Shown piece after piece: positions 5,483 to 12,527 of a stretch of 19,027 bases of DNA. Numbering within the stretch: position 1 is the first letter of the stretch; each line of letters opens with the position of its first letter. The stretch covers positions 1 to 19,027 of the forward strand of contig JAQVUQ010000007.1 of assembly GCA_028699365.1 (NCBI GenBank). Direction: 5' to 3'. The stretch is from UBA5359 sp028699365 [NCBI: bacterium]. GTDB taxonomy: Bacteria > UBP13 > UBA5359. A program made the translations under genes and the position numbers. The notes under the pieces were generated by a model. It had not been told where the DNA came from. It saw only the letters and a list, made by a program, of their open reading frames with translations, and ran no database searches.

Positions 5483-7555
5483 CTATGCAGTTCGAGCTAC
5501 TTCCTCGATATTGAAGGCCACCATGCGGTCTCCTTCCTGTATATCGTTGCTTCCGTCAAGGCCGATACCGCATTCATAACCGGCGGACACTTCGCGCACG
5601 TCCTCTTTAAAGCGCCGCAGTGTACCGATACGTCCTTCGAAAATAACCTCTTCGGCCCGGACAAGCCTGACTCTGGCTCCCCTGACGATCTTACCGTCCA
5701 GGACGTACGACCCGGCCACGATTCCCTTGGGAGTTTTGAATATAGCCCTTACCTCGGCGGTTCCCAGTATCACTTCGCGCTGCTCCGGTTCCAGCATACC
5801 GTTGATGGCAGCACTTACGTTATCAAGCAGTTCATAAATGATCTTGTAAAGCCGCACATCTATGTCCTCAGCCTGGGCTGCTTTGGCAGCTTTGTTGTCG
5901 GGTTTTACGTTAAAGCCTAACACGATGGCGTTTGATGCCGTAGCCAGCATCACATCGGATTCGGATATATCGCCCACTCCCTCATGGATGACGTTGACGG
6001 CAACCTCATCGGTAGCCAGATTCACCAGCGACTGCCGAACAGCCTCAACGGAGCCCTGCACATCCGCTTTCAGAACTATGTTCAACGTATGAGTGGCGCC
6101 TTCCTGGACCTGCTTGAAGAGGTCTTCAAGAGACATACGCTCTCCCTGTGCCAGCTTCTTCTCGCGATCCCTTATCTGACGCCCGGCAGCTATCTGACGC
6201 GCAATACGTTCATCCTCGACGACTTTCAGCTCGTCCCCCGCCTGCGGCACCTCGGAAAGACCGAAGATCTCCACCGGCATCGACGGACCTGCCGCCTTGA
6301 CGCGCTCACCTCTGTCGTTAACCATGGCACGAACTTTTCCGCTGACGGTTCCCACAATGATATTGTCGCCTGTCCGCAACGTGCCGTTGCTTATCAGAAC
6401 CGTTGCCAGTGCACCCTTGCTCTTATCCATGCTGGCTTCCACGACGGTTCCCATAACCTGTCCCTTGGGCCAGGCCTTGAGTTCGGCCATTTCTGCCACC
6501 AGAAGTATCATCTCCAGCAGAGTATCTATTCCGGTCTTCTTAATAGCCGATACCTCAACACAGATCGTATCTCCACCCCAATCTTCAGGAAGAAGATTAC
6601 GTTCGGCCAGTTGCTGCTTTACTCTGTCGATATTGGCATCCGCCTTATCGATCTTGTTGATGGCCACTATCAAAGGCACTCCGGCAGCCTTGGCGTGATC
6701 GATAGCCTCAATGGACTGTGGCATCAAGCCGTCATCCGCCGCTACCACCAGTATGGCGATATCGGTTACCTGTGCTCCTCTGGCTCTCATTGAAGTGAAA
6801 GCCTCATGACCCGGCGTATCCAGAAAGGTTATCCGCTTACCGGACAACGTAACCTGATAGGCACCGATGTGCTGAGTGATTCCACCGGATTCACTCTCGG
6901 TTACGTTTGTCTTCCTTATCACATCGAGCAGGGAAGTCTTGCCGTGATCGACGTGCCCCATAATGGTAACGACAGGCGGACGCTCCTCTATAGGACCTAC
7001 CTGCACTCCGTCGCCGACAGCATCAAGTTCCGTATCGAGTTCATCTCTGGTCTGAACCGACGCTTTGGCTTCGCCTGCCTGAACACCGTCGGCGCCGGCA
7101 CCTGATGCCGCTGCAGCCGCCAGCGTTTCCGCTTCAGCCAGCTTTGCCAGATAGGCCTCCCTGGCCTGAGGAATCAGTTCCTCACCACCGGCAACAAAGC
7201 CGAAGCCCGCAGCCAGATGCGCCGCCACCCGCTGATCGACCGCCTGGTTTTCATTGGCGGCCACACCAAGGGCCAAAAGCTTTTTCAATATCTCCACCGG
7301 ATCCACTTCCATGGCGACAGCGAGATCCTTAATGGTTATCTTATCATCCACCCTGACGTAATTCGGCGGCAATTCGCCGCTTCCGTCCGAGTTTTTTCGA
7401 TCCTCTTCAATGTATTCTCTGACAAGTTGAGCTTCCGATTCTTCGATGCTGCTGGAATGGTTAGCCGCCTGAACTCCCAGGTCATGCAATATGTCAATTA
7501 AATCCTTATTTGAAAGATTTAACTCCTTTGCCAATTCATATATACGCACCTTCAT
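5483..7555 (-). CDS. infB: Translation initiation factor IF-2
   Basis: IF-2 is the GTPase that places initiator tRNA on the 30S subunit and promotes subunit joining. The protein (690 residues from the ATG) has an IF2 N-terminal module starting KVRIYELAKELNLSNKDL, a second such module (about 70-115), a short Ala/Glu-rich linker, then the G domain: G1 GHVDHGKT (200-207), the GGITQHIGAY switch, DTPGH (246-250), NKID (300-303) and SAIKKTG. Domains II-IV follow to the C-terminus. The linker is short, so the protein is compact compared with enterobacterial IF-2. The ATG at 7555 is preferred because MKVRIYEL is the usual start, with GGGGTG about 6 nt upstream. A GTG at 7564 in the same frame overlaps the rnpM stop. 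The usual ylxQ (L7Ae-like) gene before it and rbfA after it are absent. Confidence 0.97.
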   Translation of the reverse strand: MKVRIYELAKELNLSNKDLIDILHDLGVQAANHSSSIEESEAQLVREYIEEDRKNSDGSGELPPNYVRVDDKITIKDLAVAMEVDPVEILKKLLALGVAANENQAVDQRVAAHLAAGFGFVAGGEELIPQAREAYLAKLAEAETLAAAAASGAGADGVQAGEAKASVQTRDELDTELDAVGDGVQVGPIEERPPVVTIMGHVDHGKTSLLDVIRKTNVTESESGGITQHIGAYQVTLSGKRITFLDTPGHEAFTSMRARGAQVTDIAILVVAADDGLMPQSIEAIDHAKAAGVPLIVAINKIDKADANIDRVKQQLAERNLLPEDWGGDTICVEVSAIKKTGIDTLLEMILLVAEMAELKAWPKGQVMGTVVEASMDKSKGALATVLISNGTLRTGDNIIVGTVSGKVRAMVNDRGERVKAAGPSMPVEIFGLSEVPQAGDELKVVEDERIARQIAAGRQIRDREKKLAQGERMSLEDLFKQVQEGATHTLNIVLKADVQGSVEAVRQSLVNLATDEVAVNVIHEGVGDISESDVMLATASNAIVLGFNVKPDNKAAKAAQAEDIDVRLYKIIYELLDNVSAAINGMLEPEQREVILGTAEVRAIFKTPKGIVAGSYVLDGKIVRGARVRLVRAEEVIFEGRIGTLRRFKEDVREVSAGYECGIGLDGSNDIQEGDRMVAFNIEEVARTA

Positions 7556-7560
7556 CGCAC

Positions 7561-7827
7561 TCACCCCTTTCCTGATAATTTTTCGATCAACTCAGCCAAT
7601 CCGGGAGCCGGCTCTCCACCAAGAGCCCGGTGCAGCCTTCTGCACTTCACTGCCCGGGCATAGCACTCCGACGACGGGCAAATGTAGGCGCCACGTCCGG
7701 GCTTCTTGCCGCTCTCATCCACCAGGACGCCGCCTTCCGGCGTCCTGACCACCCTGATCAGCTCCCGCTTGGGCTTGGATATTCCGCACCCCACGCACGT
7801 ACGCGTCGGCTCTTTGCGAATCTTCAT
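7561..7827 (-). CDS. rnpM: RnpM/YlxR RNA-binding protein
   Basis: A small basic protein (88 residues) of the YlxR family, recently named RnpM for its binding to and modulation of RNase P RNA in Bacillota. The family signatures RTCVGCG (9-15) and GRGAYIC (44-50) are both present, and C11, C14, C50 and C55 make a possible metal-binding cluster as in some relatives. It sits in its standard place between nusA and infB, and its TGA overlaps the alternative GTG start of infB. GAGGAG lies about 7 nt before the ATG. Repeat copy 2 lies between nusA and this gene and ends just upstream of that ribosome site, so the repeat hairpin could affect translation of rnpM. Confidence 0.92.
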   Translation of the reverse strand: MKIRKEPTRTCVGCGISKPKRELIRVVRTPEGGVLVDESGKKPGRGAYICPSSECYARAVKCRRLHRALGGEPAPGLAELIEKLSGKG

Positions 7828-7845
7828 GATCTCTCTCCTCTGCCG

Positions 7846-7949
7846 GCTGTTCAGCTTATTAGCCTGTTAGTAGCATTACAGCAGATTATTCAGTCATACG
7901 ACCTTCGTATTCTACTAAACAGCTAACCGGCTAAACCGCTATGTTGCTA
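7846..7949. repeat. Octamer-arm inverted repeat, copy 2 (nusA-rnpM junction)
   Basis: Left arm units are GCTGTTC, AGCTTATT, AGCCTGTT, AGTAGCAT (7846-7876). The right arm reads ACTAAACA, GCTAACCG, GCTAAACC, GCTATGTT, GCTA (about 7914-7949). The core contains GCAGATTATTCAG and TTCGTATTCTA, as in copy 1. The last GCTA carries the nusA stop TAG (7947-7949). It fills almost the whole nusA-rnpM gap inside an otherwise compact operon, so it must be transcribed. Confidence 0.82.
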
Positions 7950-9413
7950 CAAGTAGAGATCTTCCTCATCCTCTTCAACCATTGCCTTCCGGCTCTTCTT
8001 CTTTGCCTTGGGCTTGCCAAGCATCTTCTCTTCTTCGGACTTGCCGGATTTCTTCTTCTTTCGCTTTCCTTTGCCGTCATCGTCCTCGTCATCCGTGACG
8101 TTCAGGCCAAGGTTGTCGGTATCCACCGCCAGATCATCAAACGTAATGATGCTGTTGATATCGGCCAGGGTTATCAGATTATCCTGTTCAACATCCTCGT
8201 TATCCAGAAGAGCCGCAGTCGACAGAGCCGCATCCAGTTCCTCGGGATTAAGCTCGCTTGCAGGAGCCGCAGCCGCAACGGTCTCAGGTGCAACCTCGGC
8301 TTCCTTATGCATCTCGGCGGTGATGCTGTCCATCAGCCGCTCCATCTCTTCCTTCTGACGCTGTGCCTCAACTGCTTCTATGGCCTTGTAATCCGTAACG
8401 CTCTTGATATCGATTTTCCAACCGGTAAGCTTTACGGCCAGGCGTACGTTCTGTCCGCTCTTGCCGATAGCCAGCGATAACTGATCGTCCGGCACCACCA
8501 CAATGGCGCTCTCTTCATCAGCATTCAACTTAACGTTGGTTACCTTGGCCGGACTCAGAGAAGCCGAAATGAAGCGGGAAATATCGGGGTCCCACGGTAT
8601 GATATCTATCTTCTCGCCCTTAAGCTCATCCACTACCATCTGTACACGTGAACCCTTGGCTCCGACGCACGATCCTACCGCATCCACGCTTACGTCTCTG
8701 GAGACGACAGCGATCTTTGAGCGGGAACCGGCCTCACGAGCTACCGATTTCACTTCCACAATGCCGTCGTGAATCTCAGGCACTTCTATCTCGAACAAGC
8801 GCTTCACCAGCCCCGGGTGGGTTCTGGAGACCTTTACCTGCGGCCCCTTGGGCGTCTTGGCCGATTCCATAACATAAACCTTTATACGTTCGTTATGGCG
8901 GTAGCGGTCCTGCGGTGCCTGCTCGCTTGGCGGGATTACCGCATCCGTCTTACCAAGATTGATAAGAATATGACGGTTCTCCATTCTCTGGACCACACCG
9001 GTAACAATCTCGCCTATGCGGCGGTTATACTCTTCATATATCACATCGCGCTCGGCTTCCCTCACCCGCTGCATTATAACCTGCTTGGCGGTTTGAGCTG
9101 CAATTCGCCCGAACTCGCGAGGCGTAACCTCATATTCCACTATCGAACCCACCTCGGCGGCAGGATCGGCTTCTCTGGCATCTGCCAGGCTCACCTCAGC
9201 ATACGGATCCTCGACGACTTCAACTATGTTCTTTTCGGCTATAACTCTGATGTTGTCGCCGCTGTCAAGATCTATACGGATGACCTGTGCGCCACCGAAA
9301 TTCTTGCGGTAGGCGGAAACAAGCGCGGCCTCGAGAGCATCTCGCAGCATCTCCATAGGCACGCCACGCTCCTCGGCAATCTGGCGGAGCGCATCCATCA
9401 GTTCCATATTCAT
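7947..9413 (-). CDS. nusA: Transcription termination/antitermination protein NusA
   Basis: NusA binds RNA polymerase and modulates pausing, intrinsic termination and antitermination. The protein shows the N-terminal RNAP-binding domain (about 1-125), an S1 domain starting near 133 (GEIVTGVVQRMENRHILINL), then two KH domains (GSCVGAKGSRVQ about 250 and AIGKSGQNVRLA about 315). After KH2 there is a tail of roughly 140 residues: acidic and Ala-rich, then a Lys-rich stretch (KGKRKKKKSGKSEEEK) and an acidic end (EEDEEDLYL). Core Bacillota NusA is about 350-400 residues, so this tail is extra and has no recognised domain. GAGGAG lies about 9 nt before the ATG. The stop codon is provided by repeat copy 2. 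The gene follows rimP by 26 nt. Confidence 0.96.
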   Translation of the reverse strand: MNMELMDALRQIAEERGVPMEMLRDALEAALVSAYRKNFGGAQVIRIDLDSGDNIRVIAEKNIVEVVEDPYAEVSLADAREADPAAEVGSIVEYEVTPREFGRIAAQTAKQVIMQRVREAERDVIYEEYNRRIGEIVTGVVQRMENRHILINLGKTDAVIPPSEQAPQDRYRHNERIKVYVMESAKTPKGPQVKVSRTHPGLVKRLFEIEVPEIHDGIVEVKSVAREAGSRSKIAVVSRDVSVDAVGSCVGAKGSRVQMVVDELKGEKIDIIPWDPDISRFISASLSPAKVTNVKLNADEESAIVVVPDDQLSLAIGKSGQNVRLAVKLTGWKIDIKSVTDYKAIEAVEAQRQKEEMERLMDSITAEMHKEAEVAPETVAAAAPASELNPEELDAALSTAALLDNEDVEQDNLITLADINSIITFDDLAVDTDNLGLNVTDDEDDDGKGKRKKKKSGKSEEEKMLGKPKAKKKSRKAMVEEDEEDLYL

Positions 9414-9439
9414 AACTGTTTACTCCTCTCCTTATATCC

Positions 9440-9892
9440 CTAAAGCTCTAAAGCTAATTTAGCTTTACTTATATCTTCCAGTGGTACGGCATAGGTGACG
9501 TTCTCCACCTCTACCAGAACCTTTCCCTCATCCATTCCCTTAAGAGTTCCGCTGAATTTTTTGCGGTCCTCTACGGGAGCGAATGTGGTTATGCTTATCT
9601 TTCGTCCGGCAAAGCGCCGGAAATCCTTCTCTTTCTTCACGACCCTGTCCAGGCCCGGCGAGGAAACTTCCAGATGGTAAGCCTCTTCCACCAGGTCTCC
9701 TTCGTCGAGATAAGCACCGACGGTACGGCTGATGTGCTCGCAATCCTCCAGCGTTACACCGCCTTCCTTATCGACGAAAAGACGAAGATAGCTGTGTTTG
9801 CCCACGCGGGAAAACTCGATATCAACCAGTTCGTAACTCTCTCGCGCCAGTATCGGTTCGATAACGGCTTCCAGACGTTCAACTAGACTCAT
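9440..9892 (-). CDS. rimP: Ribosome maturation factor RimP
   Basis: RimP (150 residues) assists late 30S subunit assembly. Family features visible are the N-terminal alpha/beta domain with SYELVDIEFSRVGKHSYLRLFVDKEGGVTLEDC, the conserved YHLEVSSPGLDRVVKKEKDFRRF block, and a C-terminal SH3-like barrel (GTLKGMDEGKVLVEVENV). Length matches the family. The ATG at 9892 is chosen because AAAGGAGG lies 10 nt upstream; an in-frame ATG at 9928 would begin inside the upstream hairpin and adds a non-conserved, Arg-rich extension. It opens the rimP-nusA-rnpM-infB unit, the order conserved across Bacillota. A promoter-like element and a hairpin with a poor U-tract precede it. Confidence 0.96.
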   Translation of the reverse strand: MSLVERLEAVIEPILARESYELVDIEFSRVGKHSYLRLFVDKEGGVTLEDCEHISRTVGAYLDEGDLVEEAYHLEVSSPGLDRVVKKEKDFRRFAGRKISITTFAPVEDRKKFSGTLKGMDEGKVLVEVENVTYAVPLEDISKAKLALEL

Positions 9893-9902
9893 GTAGCCAC
9901 GC

Positions 9903-9910
9903 CTCCTTTC
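9903..9910 (-). promoter_or_regulatory. Ribosome site deciding the rimP start
   Basis: AAAGGAGG on the minus strand, 10 nt before the ATG at 9892. It is strong and excludes the longer reading from 9928. Confidence 0.7.
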
Positions 9911-9920
9911 GGATACCCAT

Positions 9921-9956
9921 AACAACAATAAAGAGTGGGCGAACTCCCACTCTTTT
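9921..9956 (-). terminator. Hairpin with interrupted U-tract, mgtC end / rimP leader
   Basis: A perfect 10-bp stem AAAGAGTGGG/CCCACTCTTT (9947-9956 and 9931-9940, 6-nt loop) is followed on the minus strand by ATTGTTGTTA. The U-tract is broken by A and G residues, as in weak, NusA-responsive terminators. It may end the proS-mgtC transcript, or act as an attenuator if transcription starts at the promoter-like element at 9980-10008. Confidence 0.75.
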
Positions 9957-9979
9957 CAGTCAACACATAAGCTTAAAGT

Positions 9980-10008
9980 ATAATATCACAATTTAAGAGG
10001 CAATACAA
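9980..10008 (-). promoter_or_regulatory. Candidate promoter of the rimP-nusA-rnpM-infB unit
   Basis: Minus strand: -35 TTGTAT (10003-10008, weak), 17-nt spacer, -10 TATTAT (9980-9985, 5 of 6). An overlapping TATACT (9977-9982) is an alternative -10. The start would fall upstream of the hairpin at 9931-9956, placing that hairpin in the rimP leader. Confidence 0.45.
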
Positions 10009-10015
10009 TACGCGC

Positions 10016-10690
10016 TCAGTCCCAACTGACCGCCTTGACGCCTTCTATACCTCGTATGACGGACTTCACGTCATCGAAGCTGAAATCGGGCGGTATACTG
10101 AGCAGCAGGCTCACTGTCAGAGAGCCGTCTTCCTCGCCCTGAGTGATATTCACGTTGCGGATATTGACTCCGATATCGCCCAGCTTGGTGCCGACTATAC
10201 CTAGCTGTCCGGGACGGTCAGCCATGGTCAGCGTAAACAGGCGCCGTCGGTCCCGGGGCAGAAAGAGACTCTCGAACCGGGCCAGAAGTATCAATGCGGA
10301 CAGGACGATAACCGTTGCGTAAAGAGCAACACGGAAGAATACCCCGCCTATGCCGACTGCCAGGCCGATGCCGGCCACGGCCCACAGGCTGGCTGCCGTG
10401 GTCAGGCCCTTAGTGGCGCTGCCGGAACGAAAGATGGTGCCTGCTCCCAGAAAACCTATGCCGGTTACCACCTGAGCCGCAATTCTGGCCGGGTCTACGT
10501 TACGCCCTTCCATCGCGAAATACTGTGAAATTATCATATAGAGAGCCGATCCCACACTGACAAGAACATGCGTTCTGAAGCCGGCCGGCTTGTCGTGCAT
10601 CTCACGCTCCAAGCCTATCATCCCTCCCAGAACGGCCGCTACCAGCAGACGTATGATTACCGACAGATCAGACGGTGCTAACAAACGCAT
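10016..10690 (-). CDS. MgtC/SapB-family membrane protein with C-terminal ACT domain
   Basis: The N-terminal part (about 10-145) is an MgtC/SapB domain: membrane helices, the LEREMHDKPAGFRTHVLVSVGS block and the GIGFLGAGTIF signature. The C-terminal part (about 150-224) has an ACT-like pattern, LTMADRPGQLGIVGTKLGDI then GVNIRNVNI. Founding members counter acid and magnesium stress in pathogens; the role of environmental homologues is not settled. The ATG at 10690 overlaps the 3' end of proS by 23 nt. The ribosome site GGGGGGAG directly touches this ATG and would suit the in-frame TTG at 10684 better (6-nt spacing); both give nearly the same protein. Longer frames to 10753 extend further into proS and add a non-conserved, Arg/Trp-rich stretch. 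It occupies the place where many Bacillota have polC. Confidence 0.9.
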   Translation of the reverse strand: MRLLAPSDLSVIIRLLVAAVLGGMIGLEREMHDKPAGFRTHVLVSVGSALYMIISQYFAMEGRNVDPARIAAQVVTGIGFLGAGTIFRSGSATKGLTTAASLWAVAGIGLAVGIGGVFFRVALYATVIVLSALILLARFESLFLPRDRRRLFTLTMADRPGQLGIVGTKLGDIGVNIRNVNITQGEEDGSLTVSLLLSIPPDFSFDDVKSVIRGIEGVKAVSWD

Positions 10691-12395
10691 CTCCCCCCAA
10701 CAAAGCCTTGACCTCCATGGCCGCATCCGCCAGAGCGGCTTTCTTCTCTTCACCGCTCCGACGACATTTTATCTCGACAGTTCTTCCTTCCAGAGATCTG
10801 GGACCGATTACGGCCCTGACAGGTAATCCGATAAGATCCGCATCCTTGAACTTGACGCCCGGTCGCTCGTCCCTGTCGTCCAGGATATAATCTATGCCGC
10901 TGCTTTCCAGAGTGGCGCAGAATTGCTGTACCAGAGCGGCCTGCTCCTCGTCACCTGGAGTTATCTGAACGATATAAACGTGATAAGGTGCCACGGCGGC
11001 CGGCCAGATAATGCCGTTGTCGTCATGATTCTGCTCGATGACGGCTGCCACCAGACGGCTTATTCCTATGCCGTAGCAGCCCATGATGATGACCTGCTCG
11101 GTTCCGTTCTCGTCAAGACAGGTGGCATGCATGGCCTCGGTATATCTGGTTCCCAGTTTAAAAATGTGACCTATTTCTATTCCTCGCTGCTCCGTCAAAG
11201 ACCCGTCGCATTTCGGACACGGATCCCCCGGCCTGGCCAGCTTGACATCATCGATTACATCCGGCGAGAAATCTCTGCCGATATTGACGTTTATGAAATG
11301 GGCATCGGGTGCATTGGCTCCGGTAACGAAATTGCGCATTCCGGCCACATCGGTGTCGACCACTACGGTTGCCGCGTCCTCAAGGCCGACGGGACCGGAA
11401 AAACCTACCGGCGCGCCCGTCAGATTCTCTATCTCCTCAGGTTCAGCCATGGCCAGTTCACCGAGATTGAGCAGACTGGTCAGCTTCACCTCGTTGACCT
11501 CGCGATCCCCTCTGACCAGAACGGCGACCATTCTGCCTTCTCCGGCCCGATAGACAAGGGTCTTTACCATACGATCAGCCGGCAGTTCCAGAAACTCTGT
11601 CAGTTGGCTTATGGTCCTGACATCGGGGGTCAGGACGGTCTCCATCTCTCTCTCCGGCTCGGTCTCAGCCGTAGCAGGTCTGATCCTGGCGGCTTCGCGA
11701 TTGGCGGCGTAGTCGCAGGTATCGCAGACTATGATGACGTCTTCACCCACATCGGAAGGTGCCATGAACTCCATTGAGTCAGTGCCGCCGATCATGCCGG
11801 GATCGGCCTCGACGGCTACGGTTTTAAGCCCGCAGCGTTTGAAGGCTGCGTCATAGGCTTCGTACATCCTGTTATAGCTCACATCCAGACCGGCCCAATC
11901 GCGGTCGAAGGAATACAAGTCCTTCATGATAAACTCCCGCGACCTTATAACCCCTGATCTGGGACGCAACTCGTCACGAAATTTTGTCTGTATCTGATAA
12001 AGCATCAGGGGAAGCTGCCTGTAGGAGCGAACCTCATGACGAACCAGGTCGGTGATGACTTCCTCATGCGTGGGCCCCAGACAGAAATCGCGATCGTTCC
12101 TGTCCTTGAAACGGATTATCTCTTTTCCGCCTTTGAACCACCGGCCGGATTCCTGCCACAGTTCAGCCGGCTGCAGAGCCGGCAAGAGCAATTCCTGCGC
12201 CCCCGCCGAGTTCATCTCCTGCCGTACGATATTAGAGATCTTCTCCATGGCTCTGTATCCCAGCGGCATAAAGGAGTATACGCCTGCCGCCAGCTTCCGT
12301 ATCAATCCGGCCCTGAGCATGAGCCGGTGGCCGGGCGTTTCCGCCTCTGCCGGTATCTCTCTTAAAGTAGTCAGAAAGAGATTACTCATGCGCAT
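10668..12395 (-). CDS. proS: Prolyl-tRNA synthetase, bacterial type with editing domain
   Basis: ProRS (575 residues) charges tRNA-Pro. Class II motifs are visible: motif 1 region around RKLAAGVYSFMPLGYRAMEKI's core (34-53), motif 2 FRDELRPRSGVIRSREFIMK (139-158), and motif 3 GCYGIGISRLVAAVIEQNHD (about 440-460). Between motifs 2 and 3 lies the INS editing insertion (about 225-385, with DRMVKTLVYRAGEGRMVAVL), which clears Ala-tRNA-Pro, followed by the anticodon-binding domain. This is the long, typical bacterial form. The ATG has GGAGG 8 nt upstream; a second ATG two codons on is the alternative. Repeat copy 3 lies directly upstream, between ispG and this gene, and ends at the ribosome site. 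The 3' end overlaps mgtC. Confidence 0.97.
   Translation of the reverse strand: MRMSNLFLTTLREIPAEAETPGHRLMLRAGLIRKLAAGVYSFMPLGYRAMEKISNIVRQEMNSAGAQELLLPALQPAELWQESGRWFKGGKEIIRFKDRNDRDFCLGPTHEEVITDLVRHEVRSYRQLPLMLYQIQTKFRDELRPRSGVIRSREFIMKDLYSFDRDWAGLDVSYNRMYEAYDAAFKRCGLKTVAVEADPGMIGGTDSMEFMAPSDVGEDVIIVCDTCDYAANREAARIRPATAETEPEREMETVLTPDVRTISQLTEFLELPADRMVKTLVYRAGEGRMVAVLVRGDREVNEVKLTSLLNLGELAMAEPEEIENLTGAPVGFSGPVGLEDAATVVVDTDVAGMRNFVTGANAPDAHFINVNIGRDFSPDVIDDVKLARPGDPCPKCDGSLTEQRGIEIGHIFKLGTRYTEAMHATCLDENGTEQVIIMGCYGIGISRLVAAVIEQNHDDNGIIWPAAVAPYHVYIVQITPGDEEQAALVQQFCATLESSGIDYILDDRDERPGVKFKDADLIGLPVRAVIGPRSLEGRTVEIKCRRSGEEKKAALADAAMEVKALLGGDAFVSTV
10691..10698 (-). promoter_or_regulatory. Ribosome site of mgtC, touching the ATG
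   Basis: GGGGGGAG on the minus strand ends immediately before the ATG at 10690. Its spacing to the in-frame TTG at 10684 is 6 nt, so initiation at TTG is possible. Confidence 0.45.
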
Positions 12396-12415
12396 ATTTC
12401 GATCCTCCGGTAATT

Positions 12416-12527
12416 AGCTGTTTAGCTTTTTAGGCTTTTAGCTGTTTAGTAGTATTAGAGCAGATTATCCTGCTTTTACGTTCTTCTCGTTCTCCTAAAC
12501 ACCTAAATTGCTGAATCGCTAAACCGC
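12416..12527. repeat. Octamer-arm inverted repeat, copy 3 (ispG-proS junction)
   Basis: The clearest 8-nt periodicity of the three copies: AGCTGTTT, AGCTTTTT, AGGCTTTT, AGCTGTTT, AGTAGTAT (12416-12455). The right arm reads CCTAAACA, CCTAAATT, GCTGAATC, GCTAAACC (12494-12525). The core shares AGCAGATTAT with copy 2. The ispG stop TAG (12519-12521) lies inside the last GCTAAACC unit. It occupies the whole gap between ispG and the proS ribosome site. Confidence 0.82.

Noticed and set aside
5984-6793. Long plus-strand open frame opposite infB
   Set aside because: It lies entirely antisense to the conserved G domain of IF-2, and its protein is low-complexity His/Leu-rich with no family features; a shadow frame.
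7852-7945. Octamer repeat as a CRISPR array
   Set aside because: Units are only 8 nt, have no unique spacers and form two complementary arms around a core; no cas gene is present.
9893-9928. Upstream start for rimP at 9928
   Set aside because: The extra residues begin inside the leader hairpin and are not conserved, and the strong AAAGGAGG belongs to the ATG at 9892.
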